This document shows positions 1-7,248 of a DNA stretch of 45,112 nucleotides, piece after piece. Every line of letters starts with the position of its first letter. The stretch's first letter is position 1. The notes below the pieces were generated by a model. It did not search any database and was not told the origin of the DNA. It worked only from the letters and a program-made list of their open reading frames with translations. The translations under genes and the position numbers were made by a program. The stretch is from JBBKXP01 sp038251315 (GTDB lineage: Bacteria; Pseudomonadota; Alphaproteobacteria; Rhodobacterales; Rhodobacteraceae), in NCBI GenBank assembly GCA_038251315.1, contig JBBSBK010000019.1, positions 1 through 45,112 of the forward strand. The letters are read 5' to 3'.

Positions 1-57
1 GGAATTCGAATAGTCGTTCTGCGGCGACGGGTTGTGACCCAGATCTGGCATTTTTAT

Positions 58-89
58 GGGCCGCGTCTGTCGATGACGCGGCCCATTTT
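58..89 (+). terminator. Rho-independent terminator of a gene upstream of the window
   Basis: A perfect 10-bp stem (GGGCCGCGTC at 58-67, GACGCGGCCC at 75-84) closes a 7-base loop and is followed by ATTTTGTTT on the + strand. The T-rich side is on +, so it most likely ends a + gene to the left. A frame ending in a TAG at 11-13 could be the tail of that gene, but only three codons are visible. The neighbouring minus-strand gene stops at 110 and may also use the hairpin, though it lacks a T run on that side. Confidence 0.75.
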
Positions 90-109
90 GTTTGCGGTTT
101 GGCGGGGGC

Positions 110-865
110 CTAGAGGCCCATGGCGGCCCGGACCTGCTCCAGCGCCAGATTCAGCAACGCCGGGTTGTTGGCGGCGGCGCGCACCGCTCCGGTCAGCGCG
201 GTTTTCTGCTGGTTGGTCAGGTCGGCACCTTCGATCATCGTGACGACCTTGTCGGCGTCGAACCCTTCTGGCGTCAGCAACGTGGCCGGGTCCATCGCAG
301 CGGCGTCAGCGGCGGCCTGGTCAGCAGCGGCTTGGTCGGCAGCAGCCTGATCTGCCGCGGCTTGATCGGTGGCAGCCTGATCTGCAGCGGGTTGATTGGT
401 GCCATCGGCAGCGGCGGCGGCGGCTTCAGCGGCAGCAGCGGCATCAGCAGCGGCGGCAGCGGCCACATCCGCAGCGGCGGCGGCGGCGTCAGCGGCGGCC
501 TGGGCGGTGGCGGCTTGCTCGGCGGCGGCAGCTTCGGCGGCAGCCTGTTCCGCAGCAGCGGCTTCGGCGGCGGCAGCGTCGGCGGCAGCCTGCTCGGCAG
601 CGGCCTGTTCGGCAGCAGCAGCGTCAGCGGCGGCCTTTTCTGCGACAGCGGCATCGACAGCAGCCTGCGCTGCGGCAACTTCGGCCTCGCGCATCGCAGC
701 CTGTTTGGGAGCATACCATGCAAAATACCCGATCGCGATCACTACAACCGCGGCAGCGAGCCATAGCCACGTCCCACTCGTTCCGCTTTTTTTCGCCACT
801 GCGGCTTTGCGTCGTTCCTCTTCGGCCTTGCGCTTGTCCGCCTCGGTCTTGTTCTGATCGACCAT
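110..865 (-). CDS. Alanine-rich membrane-anchored repeat protein, function unknown
   Basis: The 251-aa product has a charged cytoplasmic start rich in Lys, Glu and Arg (residues 1-30), one membrane segment (about 33-51, WLWLAAAVVVIAIGYFAW), and then about 145 residues that are mostly Ala with Glu, Asp, Gln and Lys, predicted helical. The later part is a regular run of AADQA-type pentads (about 155-188). The last 55 residues lose the repeat and look like a small helical domain (LLTPEGFDADKVV onward). GGGAGGG lies 8 bases before the ATG. The topology suggests a single-pass inner-membrane protein with a long periplasmic helix. The same pentads occur in the OmpA-family gene 1.5 kb away, which suggests a structural envelope role, but this is inference. 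It is divergent from infC. No enzymatic motif is seen. Confidence 0.8.
   Translation of the reverse strand: MVDQNKTEADKRKAEEERRKAAVAKKSGTSGTWLWLAAAVVVIAIGYFAWYAPKQAAMREAEVAAAQAAVDAAVAEKAAADAAAAEQAAAEQAAADAAAAEAAAAEQAAAEAAAAEQAATAQAAADAAAAAADVAAAAAADAAAAAEAAAAAADGTNQPAADQAATDQAAADQAAADQAAADQAAADAAAMDPATLLTPEGFDADKVVTMIEGADLTNQQKTALTGAVRAAANNPALLNLALEQVRAAMGL
300..396. repeat. 15-bp-period tandem repeat coding for AADQA pentads
   Basis: Within the Ala-rich gene, units close to GCAGCCTGATCTGCC or GCGGCTTGGTCGGCA recur every 15 bases and encode Gln-Asp-Ala-Ala-Ala on the minus strand. The copies differ mostly at synonymous positions, so the repeat is diverged at DNA level and kept at protein level. 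Confidence 0.75.
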
Positions 866-1050
866 TGTATGGTCCCTCCCATCAATCTGCGTGGTCCGAC
901 CCCCGGACCTTGCATCTCATATGTCAGATGACAACGAAATTGAAAAGATGGGTCGATTCTGTCGCCGCAAGTCGTCGTTGGTGGGGTTTTTGCGGGTTGC
1001 ACCGCCCCTGCCGCGCGACTACTTTGCCGGCCATGTTCCGCAACCTCCGA

Positions 1051-1064
1051 AAGGATAGACCATA
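1051..1064 (+). promoter_or_regulatory. Ribosome binding site and AUA start codon of infC
   Basis: AAGGA at 1051-1055 stands 6 bases before an ATA at 1062, in frame with infC. The next codons give ARRPHNAPP, the N-terminus I know from roseobacter IF-3 proteins. The first standard start in this frame is the GTG at 1092, which would delete that segment and has only CACCCCC before it. Rare initiation codons (AUU, AUC, AUA) are established for infC, where IF-3 discriminates against its own start. Confidence 0.7.
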
Positions 1065-1604
1065 GCCCGCAGACCCCATAACGCACCCCCGGTGCGTGAC
1101 ACCGGCCCCCGCATCAACGACCGTATCCGGGGCCCCGAAATTCGCCTGATCGGCGCAGATGGCGAAAACGTCGGCGTCGTGACGCCCGAACGGGCGATGC
1201 AGATGGCCGAAGAGGCCGGGCTCGATCTGGTCGAAATCTCGCCCAACGCCGCACCGCCCGTTTGCAAGATCATGGACTTTGGCAAGTTCAAATACGAGAC
1301 ACAGAAGAAAGAGGCCGAGGCGCGCAAGAAGCAGAAGATCATCGAGATCAAGGAAATCAAGTTTCGCCCCAACACCGATACCCACGACTACGACGTCAAG
1401 ATGCGGTCGGTGTTCAAGTTTCTCGATGAAGGCGACAAGGTCAAGGTGACGCTCCGATTCCGCGGCCGTGAAATGGCGCACCAGGATCTGGGCCGCCAGT
1501 TGCTTGAACGGGTGGCCGAGGATACCAAGGACGTCGGCAAGATCGAAAACTTTCCCAAGATGGAAGGCCGGCAGATGGTCATGCTGATCGGACCTGCGCG
1601 GTAG
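1062..1604 (+). CDS. infC: Translation initiation factor IF-3
   Basis: IF-3 binds the 30S subunit, keeps it apart from 50S and checks the start codon and initiator tRNA. The product is 180 aa from the proposed AUA at 1062, or 170 aa from the GTG at 1092. The N-domain begins RDTGPRINDRIRG and carries EAGLDLVEISPNAAPPVCKI. A Lys/Glu-rich linker helix (KKEAEARKKQKIIEIKEIKF) leads to the C-domain with KVKVTLRFRGREMAH and KMEGRQMVMLIGP. All family hallmarks are present. The rpmI-rplT genes that follow infC in many bacteria are absent here, and a strong terminator follows at once, so infC is a single-gene unit. A rare start codon would allow IF-3 to repress its own synthesis. Confidence 0.97.
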   Translation: MARRPHNAPPVRDTGPRINDRIRGPEIRLIGADGENVGVVTPERAMQMAEEAGLDLVEISPNAAPPVCKIMDFGKFKYETQKKEAEARKKQKIIEIKEIKFRPNTDTHDYDVKMRSVFKFLDEGDKVKVTLRFRGREMAHQDLGRQLLERVAEDTKDVGKIENFPKMEGRQMVMLIGPAR

Positions 1605-1632
1605 CGATCGCCCATCGCCGTCAGATTGCTGC

Positions 1633-1661
1633 AAGGCCGCCGGAACTCCGGCGGCCTTTTT
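1633..1661 (+). terminator. Rho-independent terminator of infC
   Basis: AAGGCCGCCGG (1633-1643) pairs with CCGGCGGCCTT (1648-1658) around a 4-base loop, followed by TTTTTCG. It lies 29 bases after the infC stop. The hairpin can also serve the convergent minus-strand gene that stops at 1798, because AA flanks the stem on the other side. Confidence 0.9.
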
Positions 1662-1797
1662 CGCTCTCAGGCGTTGCTCGCGCGTTCGCGGAATCATCCG
1701 ACGATGGTTGCGCACTGACCTGTTGCTGAGGTGTGGTCACGATGGCGAAAATATATCTTCCGATCCCGCGTGCCGCCAACCACAGGCCGCACCATCG

Positions 1798-2274
1798 TCA
1801 CTCGCTTTCGGTCCGCACGATCCGGGTCTGAAAGCAGTTGTTGCGGGCCGACCGGACATCGACGAACGCCACCTTGGGGTCGGCCAGCAAGCGCGCTGAA
1901 TTAGCGGCGACATCAGCCTTGGGCGTGATCTGGCCGGTGCCATAGATTATCCTGTGCCCGGTATCGTAGGCTTTCAACAGATAGTCGGGCGACGTGGTCA
2001 GGATCGGCGGCAAACCCACTCCCTGCCATGCCGCGCAATCGTCGGCACATAGAAATATCGGGCCGGTTTCAGCGTAGGGTTGCAACGCCGGAAACGGACA
2101 TGCGGCGAGGATCAGCATGTCGGCGCCTGCAGGGACGTCGTGCAGGCAACAGCGACAGGGTGTGCCCTGCCCGTTCGACACCGCCGCTTCGGCGGGTTGG
2201 TCGTAGGCGTCAGGGCCGCCGTGACGGACTCGGGAAACGAATGCGGGATCGTAGGTTGTGAAACGGATCGTCAT
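1798..2274 (-). CDS. DUF1203 family protein
   Basis: The 158-aa product matches my recollection of the DUF1203 family, a group of small cytoplasmic proteins of unknown function common in proteobacteria. Visible hallmarks are an N-terminal strand ending in DPAFVSRVRHGG, a Cys pair in GTPCRCCLHDVPAGADMLILAACPF, a middle IFLCADDC, and the C-terminal IIYGTGQ and VAFVDVRSARNNCFQTRI. Seven cysteines in a short protein suggest metal or redox chemistry, but none is proven for the family. AAGGAG lies 11 bases before the ATG. It may be cotranscribed with the upstream OmpA-family gene, although a possible hairpin sits between them. Confidence 0.85.
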   Translation of the reverse strand: MTIRFTTYDPAFVSRVRHGGPDAYDQPAEAAVSNGQGTPCRCCLHDVPAGADMLILAACPFPALQPYAETGPIFLCADDCAAWQGVGLPPILTTSPDYLLKAYDTGHRIIYGTGQITPKADVAANSARLLADPKVAFVDVRSARNNCFQTRIVRTESE

Positions 2275-2310
2275 GTCTGGGGCGTCTCCTTGGTGTCCCC
2301 GACGTGTAAC

Positions 2311-2335
2311 GGGCCGCCCCCACAGAGGGCGACCC
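2311..2335 (-). terminator. Possible hairpin terminator after the OmpA-family gene
   Basis: Read on the minus strand, GGGTCGCCC and GGGCGGCCC form a 9-bp stem with one G-U pair and a 7-base loop. No T run follows, so termination is uncertain. It lies between the OmpA-family stop (2366) and the DUF1203 start (2274). Confidence 0.4.
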
Positions 2336-2365
2336 GAATGTTGCGCGTAACGTGGCGGTATGATG

Positions 2366-4354
2366 TCAGTTCGATGCGACCTGCGCCAGAAGCGGAGTGA
2401 TCCGCCGGATCGTCGCCCGGCGATTCGCCGGTTCGGCGGTTGTCGTATTCACCTTGAGGAACTGTTCGCCGTAACCCTGCACCACCAGATTTTCCGGCGG
2501 AATGTTGAAGTTTTCAGTCAGGGCAAGCGCCACCGATTCTGCCCGCCGGTCAGACAGCGCCAAGTTCAGCGCCTCTGATCCGACGGCATCGGTGTGACCT
2601 TCGACAAGGAACACTTCGCGCGGGTTTTCGGCCAGAAACTCCTCGATCAGGACGCCCAGACGGACGAGCGACCGTGTTGCCTCGGGCGGGATCGCGGCCG
2701 ATCCGCTGACGAATTGAAGGGTGTCGAGGTCGATCCCCGGCACCTGTTCGCGCACCTGCGGAATTTCGCGGATCTGGCGCAGACTGAATGACCGGTTCAG
2801 CGCCTGCGCATCCAGCGCGCGGCGCAGCGATGCCCGGTCTGCATCAGCGATCGACATCGTGCTGACACGGGGCGTGGGCAGCGTGCGTACATCGACCGGC
2901 GTCGGGGCGGTGGTGACATCGTCAAACAGTTCCACCTGCGTGCCATCCGGCAAAACGCGGGCACGGCGGAGCACCCGGCCGCGGTTGTCCTTGATCGTGA
3001 CGATCTGGCTGCCATCGGTGCGGGTCAGCGTCGTGCGGGTCGATCCGTCGTTGAACGTCTCGGTCCGCTCGCCCATGCCGGGCTGACGCAGCAGCGCATC
3101 GTCGTCGCGGTAGATCGTATAGCCATTGTCGCCACGGGTCACGACCCGGTCCCCGGTGTTCGCGACGACCCGGTCGCCGTTTTTCAGCAACGCACCGACA
3201 GCCACGGCACCGACGCCGATCAGCAGCGCCTTTTCAAAGTTCGACAGGCCACGGCGGGATTGTTCTGCGGCAGGTGCCGCCGCTGCCTCGAGCGTGACGG
3301 GAGTGGCGAAATCTTCATCACTGGTGCGCACGTCATCGTCCGTCACAATCATTTCCTGCACGTCGGGTGTCGTTGTATCTCCGTCCTGACCCGCAACGAC
3401 TGTCGTATCGGCGGAACCGTCAACACCGGTCAGGGTCGGATCGCCACCGCTGGCGATTTCCGCCTCTGCGGCCAGCCGGGCAGCCTCGTCTTCGACCAGC
3501 ACATCCGGCGTTTCGACGAGGGGCGTGATGGTGGGATCGCCGCCGCCATTCGCCTCAACCGTGCCATCAGACCCTGCCTGTTCGTCGGCCAGTTGTGGTG
3601 GGATCGGTTCAACCATGTCGGGCGCGATTGCGTCCGACTGATTTGTCACTGCCTGATCGGCAGCGGCTTGGTCGGCAGCGGCTTGGTCGGTCGCTGCTTG
3701 GTCGGCGGCGGCTTGATCGGCATTTGCCTGATCCGCTGCGGCTTGGTCGGCGGCGGCGGCGGCATCAACGTCGGCCTGTGCCTGCGCTGCAGTGGCGGCG
3801 TCAGCCTCGGCCTGCGCGGAGGCGGCAGCGGCCTGCTCGGCGGCAGCCTGGTCTGCAGCAGCTTGGTCGGCGGCGGCCTGCTCTGCGGCAGCCTGGTCCG
3901 CAGCGGCCTGATCGGCGGCAGCCTGGTCTGCAGCGGCTTGGTCGGCGGCGGCTTGGTCTGCGTCAGCCTGTGCGGCGGCGTTCGCTTCTACCTGCGCTGC
4001 AGCGGCGGCCTCCGCCTCGGCTTGTGCGGCGGCAGCAGCAGCGTCAGCATCAGCCGTTGCGGCGGCAGCTACGGCGTCAGCATCAGCCGTTGCGGCGGCA
4101 GCGGCGGCGTCAGCTTCAGCAATTGCGGTGGCAGCGGCGGCATCTGCCGCATCCTTCAACGCGGCGGCGGCAGCGGCGGCGTCCATCGGGGTGCCTTCGG
4201 TTGCTTCCCCCTCAGGGCAGGGCGGTTGGGTCAGATCGAGGCACAGCAGCACCGTTTCCTGAGCCTGCGCCGGGGCGACCCAGACCCCTTGGGGCAACAG
4301 CATCGACATGGTGGCCACGAGGGCGGTCGTCGTGCGGGCAGATTTCTTTTGCAT
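2366..4354 (-). CDS. OmpA-family peptidoglycan-binding protein with alanine-repeat region
   Basis: The 662-aa exported protein likely links the outer envelope to peptidoglycan. I start it at the ATG at 4354, which has GAAGG at good spacing. The longer frame from 4408 adds 18 residues with no binding site. Residues 1-31 are a signal peptide ending in APAQA. About 55-250 are Ala-rich with Asp, Glu and Gln, including long AADQA pentads. An acidic Thr/Asp/Val-rich linker follows, then a short hydrophobic stretch (EKALLIGVGAVAVGALLKNG). The final 95 residues are an OmpA domain with VEGHTDAVGSEALNLALSDR and QGYGEQF. The Asp of GHTD and the Arg of LSDRRA match the residues that hold diaminopimelate in OmpA domains. 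The pentads also occur in the gene at 110-865. No beta-barrel is seen, so the N-terminal part is probably periplasmic. Confidence 0.9.
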   Translation of the reverse strand: MQKKSARTTTALVATMSMLLPQGVWVAPAQAQETVLLCLDLTQPPCPEGEATEGTPMDAAAAAAALKDAADAAAATAIAEADAAAAAATADADAVAAAATADADAAAAAAQAEAEAAAAAQVEANAAAQADADQAAADQAAADQAAADQAAADQAAAEQAAADQAAADQAAAEQAAAASAQAEADAATAAQAQADVDAAAAADQAAADQANADQAAADQAATDQAAADQAAADQAVTNQSDAIAPDMVEPIPPQLADEQAGSDGTVEANGGGDPTITPLVETPDVLVEDEAARLAAEAEIASGGDPTLTGVDGSADTTVVAGQDGDTTTPDVQEMIVTDDDVRTSDEDFATPVTLEAAAAPAAEQSRRGLSNFEKALLIGVGAVAVGALLKNGDRVVANTGDRVVTRGDNGYTIYRDDDALLRQPGMGERTETFNDGSTRTTLTRTDGSQIVTIKDNRGRVLRRARVLPDGTQVELFDDVTTAPTPVDVRTLPTPRVSTMSIADADRASLRRALDAQALNRSFSLRQIREIPQVREQVPGIDLDTLQFVSGSAAIPPEATRSLVRLGVLIEEFLAENPREVFLVEGHTDAVGSEALNLALSDRRAESVALALTENFNIPPENLVVQGYGEQFLKVNTTTAEPANRRATIRRITPLLAQVASN
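3650..4180. repeat. Low-complexity alanine-coding region with 15-bp-period repeats
   Basis: The region codes on the minus strand for Ala-rich sequence. Two blocks (about 3650-3740 and 3840-3965) are regular AADQA pentads. Between and beyond them the pattern changes to Ala with Glu and Asp (AAATADADA types). The base pattern resembles the repeat at 300-396 closely enough that the two loci could exchange sequence by recombination. Confidence 0.75.
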
Positions 4355-4547
4355 TTCCATTCCTTCAAACGATTCGATTTCGGCGCGTCTGTCTTTGCGC
4401 CATTGCATTCGACTTAGGCCAACCTGCCCCGCTAAACGATAGCAACGGGCGTGATATCCAATGGCAGCGGCTTTTGATCAGTACGAAAGATTGCCCGCAG
4501 CCGCGCAACACGCTAAGCCATAACCGATCCAGCCGCCGGAGGTTCCG

Positions 4548-5774
4548 ATGAACAAAGTCAATGCTATTTCACATGCCAATGGCGATGGTCCAAATCTGGG
4601 GCCGTTCGACTGGGCGGATGCATTTCGTCTCGAGGATCAACTGACCGAGGATGAACGCATGTTGCGTGACGCCGCGCGGACGTTCGCACAGGACGTCCTG
4701 CAACCCAAGGTGATCGCCGCCTACCGTGACGAAACGACCGACCCCGGCATTTTCACCGAGATGGGAGAGGCTGGAATGCTGGGCGTCACGATCCCCGAGG
4801 AATTTGGCGGTCTTGGCGCAAATTACGTGACCTACGGCCTGATCGCGCGCGAGGTCGAGCGGGTCGATTCTGGTTATCGGTCGATGATGTCGGTTCAGTC
4901 TTCGCTGGTGATGTATCCGATCAACGCCTACGGGTCGGACGCGCAGCGCCGCAAATACCTGCCGGGGCTGGGGGCGGGCACCCTGATCGGCTGTTTCGGG
5001 TTGACCGAACCGGACGCGGGCAGCGATCCGGGCGGGATGAAGACGACCGCGAAAAAGACCGCCGACGGCTATGTGCTGAACGGGTCCAAGATGTGGATCT
5101 CCAACGCGCCGATCGCCGATGTGTTCATCGTCTGGGCCAAATCGGATGCGCATGGCGGCAAGATCAGGGGCTTTGTGCTGGACAAGGGTATGCCGGGGCT
5201 CAGTGCACCGAAAATCGGCGGCAAGCTGTCGCTGCGCGCGTCAGTGACCGGTGAAATCGTGATGAAAGACGTGGCAGTGGGCGAGGACGCGCTGCTGCCG
5301 GGGGTCGAGGGCCTCAAGGGCCCGTTCGGGTGCCTGAACAGGGCACGATACGGGATCAGCTGGGGCGTACTGGGAGCGGCGGAATTCTGCTGGCACGCGG
5401 CACGGCAATACGGACTGGACCGGCGGCAATTCGGACGCCCGCTCGCCCAGACCCAGCTATTCCAGAAAAAGCTGGCCGACATGCAGACCGAGATCACCCT
5501 GGGTCTGCAAGGGTCGCTGCGGCTGGGCCGGATGCTCGATGACGGCACGGCAGCACCCGAAATGATCAGTCTGATGAAGCGCAACAACTGCGGCAAGGCG
5601 CTCGACGTGGCGCGGATGGCCCGCGACATGCACGGCGGCAATGGCATTTCCGAAGATTTTCAGGTGATGCGCCATATGGTCAATCTGGAAACAGTGAATA
5701 CCTACGAAGGCACCCATGACGTGCATGCCCTTATTTTAGGGCGTGCACAGACCGGGCTGCAGGCGTTTTTCTGA
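4548..5774 (+). CDS. gcdH: Glutaryl-CoA dehydrogenase
   Basis: This FAD enzyme of the acyl-CoA dehydrogenase family oxidises and decarboxylates glutaryl-CoA to crotonyl-CoA in lysine and tryptophan breakdown, passing electrons to ETF. The 408 aa are normal length. Flavin-site motifs are CFGLTEPDAGSDPGGMKT and GSKMWISNAPIADVFIVWAK. The substrate Arg lies in VDSGYRSMMSVQSSLV, which separates glutaryl-CoA dehydrogenases from plain acyl-CoA dehydrogenases. The catalytic Glu is E387 in TVNTYEGTHDVHALILGRA. CGGAGG stands 5 bases before the ATG. It is divergent from the OmpA-family gene, and the 193-bp spacer should hold both promoters. No other lysine-catabolism gene is nearby. Confidence 0.95.
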   Translation: MNKVNAISHANGDGPNLGPFDWADAFRLEDQLTEDERMLRDAARTFAQDVLQPKVIAAYRDETTDPGIFTEMGEAGMLGVTIPEEFGGLGANYVTYGLIAREVERVDSGYRSMMSVQSSLVMYPINAYGSDAQRRKYLPGLGAGTLIGCFGLTEPDAGSDPGGMKTTAKKTADGYVLNGSKMWISNAPIADVFIVWAKSDAHGGKIRGFVLDKGMPGLSAPKIGGKLSLRASVTGEIVMKDVAVGEDALLPGVEGLKGPFGCLNRARYGISWGVLGAAEFCWHAARQYGLDRRQFGRPLAQTQLFQKKLADMQTEITLGLQGSLRLGRMLDDGTAAPEMISLMKRNNCGKALDVARMARDMHGGNGISEDFQVMRHMVNLETVNTYEGTHDVHALILGRAQTGLQAFF

Positions 5775-5881
5775 TCCGCGGCTGCGGCCGCAATGGCGGC
5801 ACGGGGATTGCGCAATTTTGCCCGAATGGGCCATGATAGCCGCGACAGGCCGCGCTGCCCGTGGCCAATGCAAGGTGAGTG

Positions 5882-6835
5882 ATGACGACCAAAGACATCG
5901 AACTTGACGCTGAAATGGCGGATCTGGACAAACCTGCGTGGTTTGCGCGGCTGGCCGAACTGGGCGATGAACTGGGGTACTGCGAGAAACTGGGGGCCCG
6001 TCACGTCGCCGCTTTTGTCGATGCTGGGCCGCAGCTTCTGGTCACCTTCGAAACCTATCGTCAGATCGAGGCAGGGTCGGACAACGCCGAACCGCGCGGG
6101 TTTGAATTTGTGCGACAAAGGGGCTGGTCACATCTGGCGCTGATCGCGGATGGCGACACGTGGTTTCGCGACGACACCGTCTATCGGTATTTCGACCGGC
6201 TGGTTGATGACGGCTTTTTCGAGGATTTCGATTCTGTCCTGTTCTTTGGCGCCCACGCCGGAGGATATGCGGCGGCAGCGTACAGCGTCGTGGCGCCCGG
6301 CGCACGGGTGTTGGCGCTGCGGCCCCAGGCGACCCTCGACCCCGCCCAGACAGGGTGGGACACCCGCTATGTTGACCATCGGCGTCTATGTTTCACCGAC
6401 CGGTATGGCTATGCCCCGGACATGATCGATGCGGCGGCGCAGGCCTGGATCGTCATCGACCCGGCGCAGTCGCTCGACGCGATGCATGCGGCGCTGTTTC
6501 GGCGCAGCAACGTCACCACCCTGCGCTGTCCGCACCTGGGCTGGCAGCTGGATCAGGCCTTTGACGCCATGGGGATCAGCGCCACGCTGATTGCGGCGGC
6601 GATGGACGGCAGCCTGTCGCGGCATCGCTTTGCCCACCTGCTGCGGGCGCGGCGCGATCATCTTCCCTACTTGCGCAACCTGCTGCAACATCTGGAAAAT
6701 GATGGTCGCGACGAACTGGCCGCACGGCTTTGCCGCCACGTCCTCAGACAGCGCTCGCGCCCGTTTTTCGCCCGCAAACTTGCCGCGCTCGAAGCAGGGG
6801 AAGTCACGCCGCAGGATTCTGAGGCGGCCCTGTAG
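5882..6835 (+). CDS. Conserved Rhodobacterales protein, function unknown
   Basis: The 317-aa product resembles a family I recall from roseobacters beside glutaryl-CoA dehydrogenase, sometimes labelled phosphoadenosine phosphosulfate reductase. No PAPS-reductase motif (PP-loop or active Cys) is visible, so I do not accept that name. Recognisable segments are FVRQRGWSHLALIADGDTWF, YFDRLVDDGFFEDFDSVLFF, GAHAGGYAAAAYSVVAPGAR and FTDRYGYAPDMIDAA. GAHAGGYAA after a beta-strand looks like a nucleophile-elbow or dinucleotide-loop position of an alpha/beta fold, without a Ser there. No signal peptide or membrane span is present. AAGG at 5872-5875 supports the ATG at 5882 over the GTG at 5879. Its stop abuts the stop of the convergent next gene. 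Confidence 0.8.
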   Translation: MTTKDIELDAEMADLDKPAWFARLAELGDELGYCEKLGARHVAAFVDAGPQLLVTFETYRQIEAGSDNAEPRGFEFVRQRGWSHLALIADGDTWFRDDTVYRYFDRLVDDGFFEDFDSVLFFGAHAGGYAAAAYSVVAPGARVLALRPQATLDPAQTGWDTRYVDHRRLCFTDRYGYAPDMIDAAAQAWIVIDPAQSLDAMHAALFRRSNVTTLRCPHLGWQLDQAFDAMGISATLIAAAMDGSLSRHRFAHLLRARRDHLPYLRNLLQHLENDGRDELAARLCRHVLRQRSRPFFARKLAALEAGEVTPQDSEAAL

Positions 6836-7150
6836 CTATTCCTTCCAGTTGACGGCATCGATCTGTCGGGCCGCCTTGCGACGGTCAAACTGGCGTTTGC
6901 CCCCGTCGATGACGCGGACAGCGAAGTAACCGATGATGCCGCCAAGCACGATCCAGAACGACGAACCGGTGTGCAGGATCATTGCCAGCAGTCCGACAAT
7001 CAGCATCAGGGTCATGAAACTGACCAGCCGGGTTTCGGTTGGCGTAATATTGACCAGTGGCGCGGCGCGGGCGATCAGCGGGCCCGACAGCGGACCATCG
7101 GCATAGGGTGTCAGAAATCCGGCGGCAACGGCGATGATGAAACCCAGCAT
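6836..7150 (-). CDS. Small membrane protein, function unknown
   Basis: The 104-aa product starts at the ATG at 7150 (AAAGGGG 6 bases upstream). The frame stays open to 7225, but that extension lacks a binding site. Hydrophobic segments are about residues 1-15 (MLGFIIAVAAGFLTPY), 43-62 (VSFMTLMLIVGLLAMIL) and 66-83 (FWIVLGGIIGYFAVRVI). The C-terminus is basic and cytoplasmic by charge (KRQFDRRKAARQ). I do not recognise the family. The stop codon sits directly against the stop of the + gene at 6835, leaving no spacer. The upstream 98 bases lead to pyrC on the opposite strand. Confidence 0.75.
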   Translation of the reverse strand: MLGFIIAVAAGFLTPYADGPLSGPLIARAAPLVNITPTETRLVSFMTLMLIVGLLAMILHTGSSFWIVLGGIIGYFAVRVIDGGKRQFDRRKAARQIDAVNWKE

Positions 7151-7248
7151 GTGAAACCCCTTTCGCGCAATCTGCCCGCGCGACGGGCCAAGGGCAAGGG
7201 TGCCCAGAACACTGGCCAGCGCCATCGGCGCAGTGTAGTCGTTTGGGC

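Noticed and set aside
92..766. Gly/Ser-rich open frame on the + strand across the Ala-repeat gene
   Set aside because: It is the complement of the alanine repeats. The minus-strand frame has a ribosome site, a membrane helix and a sensible start, and the + frame has none. The same holds for the frames at 3260-4417 and 3595-4551.
5882..6835. Annotation as phosphoadenosine phosphosulfate reductase
   Set aside because: I recall this label for the family, but no PP-loop and no active Cys motif is present in the sequence.
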